This document shows positions 6,872 through 13,528 of a DNA stretch of 15,346 nucleotides, piece by piece. Location of the stretch: assembly GCA_947173755.1 (NCBI GenBank), contig CAMWGM010000013.1, positions 1 through 15,346 of the forward strand, read 5' to 3'. Below the pieces are notes generated by a model, which saw only the letters and a list, made by a program, of their open reading frames with translations, ran no database searches and was not told where the DNA came from. The translations under genes and the position numbers were made by a program. This DNA comes from an uncultured Muribaculaceae bacterium. GTDB lineage: Bacteria; Bacteroidota; Bacteroidia; Bacteroidales; Muribaculaceae. Positions within the stretch are counted from its first letter, which is position 1. The number at the start of each line of letters is the position of its first letter.

Positions 6872-6909
6872 TTCGGGAATTTTTTACAAAGATATAAAAA
6901 ATTCCCGAA
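6872..6909. promoter_or_regulatory. Perfect 14-bp inverted repeat around the dnaX -7 box
   Basis: The arms ttcgggaatttttt (6872-6885) and aaaaaattcccgaa (6896-6909) are exact reverse complements separated by 10 bp. That spacer contains the dnaX -7 element (6887-6894). Because transcription would start inside or beyond the left arm, the repeat is not fully transcribed from this promoter, which favours a protein-binding operator over an RNA hairpin. The regulator is unknown. Confidence 0.6.
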
Positions 6910-6916
6910 ATTCAAA
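6887..6916 (-). promoter_or_regulatory. dnaX promoter
   Basis: On the minus strand, -7 TATCTTTG (6887-6894, full consensus) and -33 TTTG (6913-6916) are separated by 18 bp. The ATG at 6869 is about 17 nt past the -7 box, so the leader is very short. Confidence 0.7.
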
Positions 6917-6954
6917 AAACTCCCGCCCGTTCCTCCGCGAAAGGTCCGGCTCCT

Positions 6955-6986
6955 CTTGCATTTTGTCGGGGAGTTTGGTAATTTTG
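6955..6986 (+). promoter_or_regulatory. nadB promoter
   Basis: -33 CTTG (6955-6958) and -7 TAATTTTG (6979-6986) with a 20-bp spacer, 38 nt before the ATG. It is divergent from the dnaX promoter, with about 40 bp between the two -33 elements. Confidence 0.65.
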
Positions 6987-7024
6987 CAGTATAATCAAGA
7001 TAAAACTGAATCTACGATAAATCC

Positions 7025-8608
7025 ATGACACGCAAGTATGATTATCTGGTGATAGGCTCAGGCATTGCCGGAATGAGTTTCGCCCTCAAGGTGGCATCTC
7101 CTTCATCAAGGGTGGCCCTCATCTGCAAGACCACTCTCGACGAGGCTAATACGGCTCTTGCTCAAGGCGGTGTGGCCTCGGTGACCAATCTCGAGGTCGA
7201 CGATTTCGACAAGCACATCTCCGACACGATGATCGCCGGCGACTGGCTCAGCGATCCTCAGGCTGTCGAACAGGTCGTCCGCAACGCCCCGGCTCAGATC
7301 CGCGAACTCATCAAATGGGGTGTCGATTTTGACAAAAAGGAGGACGGCGAGTTCGACCTCCATCGCGAGGGAGGCCACTCGGAGTTCCGCATCCTCCATC
7401 ATGCCGACAACACCGGCTTCGAGATCCAGGAGTCGCTGATCGAGGCTGTGCGCCGCAACCCTGACATCGATGTCTACGAGCATCATTTCGCTATCGAGAT
7501 CATCACCCAGCATCATCTGGGCAAGATCGTCACCCGCCGCACTCCCGACATCACTTGCTATGGTGCCTATGTGCTCGACACTGAGAAGGGTGTCGTCGAC
7601 ACATTCCTAGCCAAGGTCACTCTGATGGCCACTGGGGGTGTCGGTGCCGTCTACCGCACCACCACCAATCCTCTCGTCGCCACAGGCGACGGCATCGCGA
7701 TGGTCTATCGTGCCAAGGGCACTGTCAAGGACATGGAGTTCATTCAGTTTCACCCCACCGCGCTCTATCATCCCGGCGACCGTCCCTCCTTCCTCATCAC
7801 CGAGGCGATGCGCGGCTACGGTGCTGTCCTCCGCAATCTCAAGGGTGAGGAGTTCATGCACAAGTATGACCCGCGCCTCTCGCTCGCTCCCCGCGACATC
7901 GTGGCCCGTGCCATCGACTCCGAGATGAAACTGCTCGGCGACGACCACGTCTATCTCGATGTCACCCACAAGGATCCCGAGGAGACCAAACGCCACTTCC
8001 CCAATATCTATGCCCACTGTCTCGAACTCGGCATCGATATCACCAAGGACTATATCCCCGTAGCTCCCGCTGCCCACTATCTCTGCGGCGGCATCAAGGT
8101 CGATCTCAACGGCGAGTCCTCCATCAAGCGTCTCTACGCCGTCGGCGAGTGCTCGTGCACAGGTCTTCACGGCGGCAACCGCCTCGCCTCCAACTCGCTC
8201 ATCGAGGCTGTCGTCTATGCTGACGCCGCAGCCCGCCACGCCTCCGCCCATATCGGCGGCTACGATCTGCGCGACGATATCCCAGTGTGGAACGACGAGG
8301 GCACTCGCATCCCCGAGGAGATGGTGCTCATCACCCAGAGTCTCAAGGAGGTAAACCAGATTATGGGAACCTATGTCGGCATCGTCCGCTCCAACCTTCG
8401 TCTCGACCGTGCATGGAACCGTCTCGACATCCTCTATGAGGAGACCGAGGCCCTCTTCAAGCGCTCGAAAGCCTCCCGAGAGATCTGCGAACTGCGCAAC
8501 ATCATCAATGTCGGCTATCTCATCATGCGTCAGGCTAAGGAACGCAAGGAGTCGCGCGGACTCCACTACACGCTCGACTATCCCCCCGTGCCGCGCAAAA
8601 TCAACTGA
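7025..8608 (+). CDS. nadB: L-aspartate oxidase
   Basis: 527 residues. This FAD enzyme oxidises L-aspartate to iminoaspartate, the first step of de novo NAD synthesis, normally passing it to quinolinate synthase (NadA). The N-terminal FAD-binding loop is GSGIAG (11-16). Family landmarks follow in order: ALAQGGVAS, HREGGHS (113-119), TGGVGAVY, MEFIQFHPTALY, PRDIVARAI, AHYLCGGI and the C-terminal FAD motif GLHGGNRLASNSLIEA. The last one marks the succinate dehydrogenase/fumarate reductase flavoprotein superfamily. The combination and the length fit NadB rather than FrdA/SdhA, because the long C-terminal extension of those is absent. nadA and nadC are not in the window. The DUF4294 gene starts 39 nt downstream and probably shares the transcript. 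Confidence 0.95.
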   Translation: MTRKYDYLVIGSGIAGMSFALKVASPSSRVALICKTTLDEANTALAQGGVASVTNLEVDDFDKHISDTMIAGDWLSDPQAVEQVVRNAPAQIRELIKWGVDFDKKEDGEFDLHREGGHSEFRILHHADNTGFEIQESLIEAVRRNPDIDVYEHHFAIEIITQHHLGKIVTRRTPDITCYGAYVLDTEKGVVDTFLAKVTLMATGGVGAVYRTTTNPLVATGDGIAMVYRAKGTVKDMEFIQFHPTALYHPGDRPSFLITEAMRGYGAVLRNLKGEEFMHKYDPRLSLAPRDIVARAIDSEMKLLGDDHVYLDVTHKDPEETKRHFPNIYAHCLELGIDITKDYIPVAPAAHYLCGGIKVDLNGESSIKRLYAVGECSCTGLHGGNRLASNSLIEAVVYADAAARHASAHIGGYDLRDDIPVWNDEGTRIPEEMVLITQSLKEVNQIMGTYVGIVRSNLRLDRAWNRLDILYEETEALFKRSKASREICELRNIINVGYLIMRQAKERKESRGLHYTLDYPPVPRKIN

Positions 8609-8622
8609 TTGGCAATAAAAAC

Positions 8623-8663
8623 CGCTTTTCAGTTGTTATAAGTATATATGTGGTTGAAAAGCG
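8623..8663 (+). promoter_or_regulatory. Possible hairpin enclosing the DUF4294 start codon
   Basis: The arms cgcttttca (8623-8631) and tgaaaagcg (8655-8663) are perfect 9-nt reverse complements. The 23-nt loop between them contains the ATG at 8648. In an mRNA running on from nadB this could present or restrict the start codon. The stem is moderate in strength and may be chance. Confidence 0.35.
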
Positions 8664-9292
8664 TCATATCTGCATTTCTTCTGGCGGCATCGCTCACCGG
8701 TGTCGCTCAGGAATCTCTCGCTCCCTCGGCCGAGGAGATCGAGAGCCGCTCTTTACGCAAGAAGGCGCTTTCAGGCTACTATTTCATGACTGATCCCGAC
8801 ACCGGCGACGACACTTTCATGCTCGTGCTCTCCGAAGTGTCGGTCTATCCCGAACTCAAGTTCAAGAACAAGAAGGATGAGGAATTCTACTGGCGCACGG
8901 TGCGCGACGTGCGCAAGACCCTCCCTTATGCCAAACTCATATGCGAGACTCTCATCGAGACCTACGAGTACATCGAGACCTTCCCGACCCAGGAGGAGCG
9001 CGAGCGTTATCTCAAGGAGATGGAGGGTGCGGTGTTCGAGCAGTATAAACCTGTCCTGAAGAAACTGACCAAGAGCCAGGCGCAGATGCTCATCAAACTG
9101 ATCAACCGCGAGACCGACCAGTCGAGTTATTCGATCCTCAAGGCTTTCCTCGGTTCATTCCGGGCCGGTTTCTGGCAGACCTTCGGTCGGTTCTTCGGTG
9201 TCAACCTCAAGGCCGGTTACCATCCCGAGAAGGATAAGAAAGATGCCGTCATCGAGCGCGTCGCCACTCTGATCGAGCAGGGTCAGTTGTGA
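8648..9292 (+). CDS. Secreted DUF4294-domain protein
   Basis: 214 residues. An N-terminal signal peptide (hydrophobic 6-20, probable cleavage after GVA, Ala20) places the protein in the periplasm or beyond. The body (about 60-200) matches from memory the Bacteroidota-specific DUF4294 family, with landmarks KDEEFYWRTVRDVRKTLPYA and a later LIKLINRETDQSSY segment. The function is not known. The C-terminal third has aromatic-rich FRAGFWQTFGRFFGVNLK, which could be an amphipathic or protein-contact surface. It follows nadB by 39 nt without a separate promoter. Its last 10 nt overlap tail-to-tail with the flippase gene on the other strand, so there is no room for a terminator between them. Confidence 0.85.
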   Translation: MWLKSVISAFLLAASLTGVAQESLAPSAEEIESRSLRKKALSGYYFMTDPDTGDDTFMLVLSEVSVYPELKFKNKKDEEFYWRTVRDVRKTLPYAKLICETLIETYEYIETFPTQEERERYLKEMEGAVFEQYKPVLKKLTKSQAQMLIKLINRETDQSSYSILKAFLGSFRAGFWQTFGRFFGVNLKAGYHPEKDKKDAVIERVATLIEQGQL

Positions 9293-10788
9293 CGCGGGAT
9301 CAGGTTGCGCAGACTCCGGAGTGAGATATGTTCGGTGCGGAACACCAGAACCACATACAGCGCGAGCAGCGGAGTGCGTGCCACCATAGTCATCCAGGGA
9401 TGAGCCTCGCTGCCGATCACGACTCCGATGATCCACAGGGCTATCGCCGCTGAGAAATACATCAGCATCCTGGGGATGTCATAGCCGATCGGGTAGTGCG
9501 TGCGTCCGGCCCAGTAACTTGCTATCATCATCGACCCGTAGCATCCGAGGGCTGCCCAGGCGCATCCCATGTAGCCCAACCGCGGCACGAGAAGCACGTT
9601 GAGACCGATCGTGACGGCGAGGCCGCCGAGCGACAGCCACATTCCCCACTGGGTCTTGTCGGTAAGTTTGTACCATAGCGAGAGGTTGAAGAACACCCCG
9701 AAGAAAAATTCGGCTATCATGATGATCGGCACCACCTTCAGGCCGCTGTAGTAGGATGAGGCTATGAAATGCTTGACGATGTCGATATAGAACATCACGG
9801 CCAGGAAAATACCCATCGAGGCGATCACAAACCATTTCATGGCGTCGCGGTAACTCTGCATCCGCGCCTCTTCGCTGCCGGCCTCACGTCCGCGCGCGAA
9901 GATGAAAGGCTCATAGGCGAAGCGGTAGGCCTGGATGAACATCACCATCACGATGGCTATCTTGTAGTTGGCGCCGTAGATACCGAGCTGATGCATCGCC
10001 TCGCCCGGATCGGAGCAGAGGATGGGGAAGAGGATCTTGTCGATGCTCTGGTTCATGACGCCCGCTATGCCGAGCACGAGCAACGGGGCCGAATAGACCA
10101 GCATCTCGCGCCACAGTCGCGGATTGAAGCGCCAGCTGAATCCGCGCAGTTCGGGCAGGAGCAGCAGCACGTTGACCGCCGAGGTGACGAGATTGGTCAG
10201 GAAGATATATCCGATTCCGAATCCCGGGTCGTAGAACCACGCTATCCAGCCCGGAGCCTGATCCCAGAGCCACGGACAGATAAGGATGAAGAAGAGATTG
10301 AGCCCGATGTTGAGCGCGATATTGACGAGTCGCAGAGCCGCGAAACGCATGGCTTTCTTCCGGTAGCGCAGATAGCTGAACGGCATCGCGGTGAAGGCGT
10401 CGAGCGCAACGGCGATCCCCATCATCCAGACATAGTCGGGGTGGGCCCGACAGTCCATGGCCGCGCTTATCGGAGTCAGGAACACGAACATCAGAGCGAT
10501 GAAGAGCGTGGAGGTCGCGCCGAGCGAGATGAGTGCCGTCGAGTAGACCTCCATCGGATCCGGATAGCGGTCGTGGGCCGTGAAGCGGAAGAAGCCGGTC
10601 TCCATCCCGTAGGTGAGGATGATGAGCGCGAGGGCCGTGATGGAGTAGATGTAGGTGACCACGCCATATTCGGCGGCGGGAAACATCACTGTGTAGAGCG
10701 GCACCAGACACCAGTTGAGGAAGCGCCCGATTATGCTCGACATTCCGTAGACTGCCGTGTCCTTGGCGAGAGATTTTATGCCGGCCAT
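9283..10788 (-). CDS. Polysaccharide flippase-like membrane protein (MVF/Wzx superfamily)
   Basis: 501 residues, highly hydrophobic, with about 12-14 predicted membrane-spanning helices. The opening MAGIKSLAKDTAVYGMSSIIGRFLNW, with the LYT and EYGVVTYIYS motif, is typical of Wzx/MATE-like lipid-linked oligosaccharide flippases, called polysaccharide biosynthesis proteins in Bacteroidota. These move an undecaprenyl-linked glycan across the inner membrane. The actual cargo is unknown: no glycosyltransferase or Wzy genes are nearby, so it is probably a housekeeping flippase rather than part of a capsule locus. It follows ruvB by 24 nt on the same strand and should be in the same operon, an order I recall from other Bacteroidales. 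The 3' end overlaps the DUF4294 gene by 10 nt. Confidence 0.88.
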   Translation of the reverse strand: MAGIKSLAKDTAVYGMSSIIGRFLNWCLVPLYTVMFPAAEYGVVTYIYSITALALIILTYGMETGFFRFTAHDRYPDPMEVYSTALISLGATSTLFIALMFVFLTPISAAMDCRAHPDYVWMMGIAVALDAFTAMPFSYLRYRKKAMRFAALRLVNIALNIGLNLFFILICPWLWDQAPGWIAWFYDPGFGIGYIFLTNLVTSAVNVLLLLPELRGFSWRFNPRLWREMLVYSAPLLVLGIAGVMNQSIDKILFPILCSDPGEAMHQLGIYGANYKIAIVMVMFIQAYRFAYEPFIFARGREAGSEEARMQSYRDAMKWFVIASMGIFLAVMFYIDIVKHFIASSYYSGLKVVPIIMIAEFFFGVFFNLSLWYKLTDKTQWGMWLSLGGLAVTIGLNVLLVPRLGYMGCAWAALGCYGSMMIASYWAGRTHYPIGYDIPRMLMYFSAAIALWIIGVVIGSEAHPWMTMVARTPLLALYVVLVFRTEHISLRSLRNLIPRHN

Positions 10789-10812
10789 AGAGGTAAATTT
10801 GTCATGTGTGGA

Positions 10813-11856
10813 TTATTCGAAGAGCGATCCCGATGCCGAGGGCATGTCGAGACCCAGATGACGGTAGGCCAGCGAGGTCACCTCGCGTCCGCGGGGAGTA
10901 CGCCTCAGGAAGCCCTCCATGATGAGAAACGGTTCGTAGACCTCCTCGATGGTATCCTGCTCTTCGCCGATAGCGGTGGCGATGGTCGAAAGTCCCACCG
11001 GACCACCTCCGAATTTCTGTATCATCGTCTTGAGCAGACGGTGGTCCATCTCGTCGAGGCCGTAGCGGTCGATATTGAGTGCTTCGAGTGCGAAACGTGT
11101 GATCTCGAGATCGATACTGCCCGAACCTTTCACCTGCGCGAAGTCTCTGACGCGTCTCAGAAGTGAGTTGGCGATACGCGGCGTGCCTCGCGAGCGTAGC
11201 GCGATCTCGTGGGCCGCCTCCGACGAGATCCTCACTTTGAGGAGGGCAGCCGAGCGGGCGATTATGCGTCCCAGCACGTCGTGCGAGTAATATTCGAGAT
11301 GACAGTTGATGCCGAAACGGGCACGCATCGGGGCGGTCAGCATACCCGACCGTGTGGTGGCTCCGACGAGAGTGAAAGGTGACAGCGAAAGTTGCACCGA
11401 CCGCGCTCCGGGCCCCTTGTCGATCATGATGTCGATACGATAATCCTCCATAGCCGAGTAGAGATACTCCTCGACTACGCGGCTGAGGCGGTGGATCTCG
11501 TCGATAAACAGCACGTCATTTTCCTCGAGACTCGTAAGTATCCCCGCCAGATCGCCCGGCTTGTCGAGCACCGGTCCTGAGGTCACCTTGAAATTGACAC
11601 CAAGTTCGTTGGCTATGATCCCGGCGAGAGTGGTCTTCCCGAGTCCCGGAGGTCCGAAAAGCAGCAGATGGTCGAGAGCCGCGCCGCGCATTTTGGCCGC
11701 CTCGACAAACACCTTTAGATTTTCCACAATCTTCTCCTGGCCGTTGAAGCCGTCGAAATAACTCGGTCGCAACGCGCGTTCGAATTCCTTGTCGGCAGCC
11801 ACACGGTCGCGGCGGATGTCAAAATCCTTATTATCTGAGGAGGCGTTTTCGTTCAT
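10813..11856 (-). CDS. ruvB: Holliday junction branch migration ATPase RuvB
   Basis: 347 residues from the ATG at 11856. RuvB hexamers drive branch migration of Holliday junctions with RuvA. Visible motifs: Walker A GPPGLGKT (68-75), Walker B FIDEIH (around 119), sensor 1 GATTR (165-169) and the arginine finger region PMRARFG. The C-terminal winged helix contains GGGPVGLSTIA and GFLRRTPRGR. The frame extends to a TTG at 11874, but the promoter -7 box (11862-11869) lies inside those extra codons. The family also normally begins a few residues before DFDIR, so ATG 11856 is preferred. ruvA and ruvC are not adjacent. The flippase gene follows 24 nt downstream. Confidence 0.95.
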   Translation of the reverse strand: MNENASSDNKDFDIRRDRVAADKEFERALRPSYFDGFNGQEKIVENLKVFVEAAKMRGAALDHLLLFGPPGLGKTTLAGIIANELGVNFKVTSGPVLDKPGDLAGILTSLEENDVLFIDEIHRLSRVVEEYLYSAMEDYRIDIMIDKGPGARSVQLSLSPFTLVGATTRSGMLTAPMRARFGINCHLEYYSHDVLGRIIARSAALLKVRISSEAAHEIALRSRGTPRIANSLLRRVRDFAQVKGSGSIDLEITRFALEALNIDRYGLDEMDHRLLKTMIQKFGGGPVGLSTIATAIGEEQDTIEEVYEPFLIMEGFLRRTPRGREVTSLAYRHLGLDMPSASGSLFE

Positions 11857-11861
11857 AACTA

Positions 11862-11895
11862 CAAAATTACTCAAATTTCGCCAATCTCCCCAATA
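11862..11895 (-). promoter_or_regulatory. ruvB promoter, almost abutting the start codon
   Basis: On the minus strand, the -33 region TATTG (11891-11895) and -7 TAATTTTG (11862-11869) are 21 bp apart. Only 5 nt separate the -7 box from the ATG at 11856, so the start of transcription should fall at or next to the start codon. Confidence 0.6.
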
Positions 11896-11922
11896 CTTTT
11901 CCTCTTAATTAGAGACCCCTTA

Positions 11923-11953
11923 TTGGATACTCCGATTTTTATTCGTTAATTTG
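11923..11953 (+). promoter_or_regulatory. Promoter of the McrBC-like cassette
   Basis: -33 TTG (11923-11925) and -7 TTAATTTG (11946-11953, one mismatch to TAnnTTTG) with a 20-bp spacer, 25 nt upstream of the ATG at 11979. It is divergent from the ruvB promoter with about 27 bp between their -33 elements. Confidence 0.55.
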
Positions 11954-11978
11954 CCGAAGAAAATTATAAAACAGAGCA

Positions 11979-13508
11979 ATGGAAAACAATGAACTATATG
12001 AAAACCTTAATAGGGCCCTCGAGGAAGGAACTCTCGACGCCGTCTGTGCTGAAATCAAGAGACTGCGTCAGGATTCTTCAGATACGTCGGACATTGAGTC
12101 AGCAATTGATAATTTCATAGCATATTCCTTATCGCGACAGGTGATTTTCTACGGTGCTCCCGGAACAGGTAAATCATTTATCGTTGATGTGTTGACTAAT
12201 AATCATAATGTAGAGCGGACGACATTTCACCCCGAGAGCGACTACTCGTCATTTGTCGGTTGTTATAAGCCTGTGTCTGTAAAGGAAGGTGGACATTCCT
12301 TGATTGAATATAAGTTTGTAGCCCAGGCATTTATAAGAGCCTATATTAATGCCTGTAAAAATCCTGACAAAAAACAGTTTCTTGTGATAGAGGAGATAAA
12401 CCGTGGAAATTGCGCGGCTATATTCGGTGATCTCTTTCAACTTCTTGACCGGGATAATGAGGGAAAGTCTACCTATGCCATCAATTGTGATTCCGATATT
12501 GCCGCATATCTTAAGGAGGAATTGAAAGGCGATCCCAATGAGATCAGGTTGCCTGAAAATTTCTATATCTGGGCCACGATGAATACTTCCGATCAGTCGC
12601 TCTTCCCTATGGACAGTGCATTCAAACGCAGATGGGAGATGGAGTATGTCCTTATCTCTGACGCAGGTAAGGATTGGATGATAGAAGTCAGGCCGGGCGA
12701 ATATAAATCATGGTATAAATTTATCGAGTGGATCAATGGTGTCATCCTTGAGAAGACTCAGAGTCAGGATAAGCAACTCGGCTACTTTTTCATAAAGCCG
12801 GCTGATGACAAGACTATCTCCCGTCGCCAGTTTATCAACAAAGTTATATTTTATCTTTGGAACGATGTTTTTCGCGATTACATGAAATCGGAAACTCCGT
12901 TTGATCTTTCTTCCAACAGAGGTGAGACGGCACCCGATGTCATCAAAGAAAAATTAGGGAAGGCTCCTTATGTGATCGAATCCTTCGACAAATTTTTCGA
13001 GGAATGCACTCTCTCAGATTTTCTGTGGAATCTCGAAAACCAGCCGGATACTGATTCGGAAGTTGATGAGAAAGATGATCTCAAAAAGTCATCTAAGTCC
13101 TCTGATGAACTTATAGATAGGGATTCGTTTTTAGAGACTAAGGATGTTGATATGACAGTTACGACTAAGATGCCGAGCACTGCTCCGGATAAAAGAGTTA
13201 TTCTTTATAAAACAAAGTCTCCAGACTCCTACTTTAGTGTCAGAGTCCAAAAACAAGCCGTATTGGCACTGTTTTTCCTTACATGCAGCGGTCTTTCAAC
13301 AGATGATGCCATATCAAAATGGAGAAAGGCCGGCGCATCAGATAAATGGATCAGGAAAGATAAGGCTTTCCCAAAAGGATATCATGTCAAAACTCTGGAT
13401 GGCTCCTTATTTATCTACAATGACACTTCGACTGGTCACAGTACATGGTCTAAGTTTGAAGACATTGTAAAAAAACTTGGTGTAACAATGGTACAAGGTA
13501 AATATTAG
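11979..13508 (+). CDS. McrB-like AAA+ NTPase subunit of a restriction system
   Basis: 509 residues. The AAA+ core (about 50-300) has Walker A GAPGTGKS (59-66), an extended Walker B FLVIEEINRGN (134-144), and the McrB signature MNTSDQS (201-207, MNTADRS in classical McrB) followed by the basic FKRRWE arginine-finger segment. The phrase DKQLGYFF (264-271) is also typical of McrB-like motors. In McrBC this subunit binds GTP, assembles into rings and translocates DNA to activate the nuclease. Unlike E. coli McrB there is no large N-terminal DNA-recognition domain, only about 50 residues. Instead a charged Ser/Asp/Lys linker (355-400) leads to an unrecognised C-terminal domain (about 405-509) rich in aromatic and basic residues, a candidate recognition module. 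The nuclease gene follows after 20 nt. Codons are AT-richer than in flanking genes, consistent with acquisition. Confidence 0.9.
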   Translation: MENNELYENLNRALEEGTLDAVCAEIKRLRQDSSDTSDIESAIDNFIAYSLSRQVIFYGAPGTGKSFIVDVLTNNHNVERTTFHPESDYSSFVGCYKPVSVKEGGHSLIEYKFVAQAFIRAYINACKNPDKKQFLVIEEINRGNCAAIFGDLFQLLDRDNEGKSTYAINCDSDIAAYLKEELKGDPNEIRLPENFYIWATMNTSDQSLFPMDSAFKRRWEMEYVLISDAGKDWMIEVRPGEYKSWYKFIEWINGVILEKTQSQDKQLGYFFIKPADDKTISRRQFINKVIFYLWNDVFRDYMKSETPFDLSSNRGETAPDVIKEKLGKAPYVIESFDKFFEECTLSDFLWNLENQPDTDSEVDEKDDLKKSSKSSDELIDRDSFLETKDVDMTVTTKMPSTAPDKRVILYKTKSPDSYFSVRVQKQAVLALFFLTCSGLSTDDAISKWRKAGASDKWIRKDKAFPKGYHVKTLDGSLFIYNDTSTGHSTWSKFEDIVKKLGVTMVQGKY

Positions 13509-13528
13509 CAGATAAATTTTGCTGAAGG

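Noticed and set aside
7607..8566. 319-codon minus-strand open frame opposite nadB
   Set aside because: Antisense shadow of nadB; repetitive Asp/Val/Gly composition, no promoter.
9769..11166. 465-codon plus-strand open frame spanning the flippase and ruvB genes
   Set aside because: Antisense to two well-supported genes, with a low-complexity His/Glu/Arg/Asp-rich translation and no recognisable domain.
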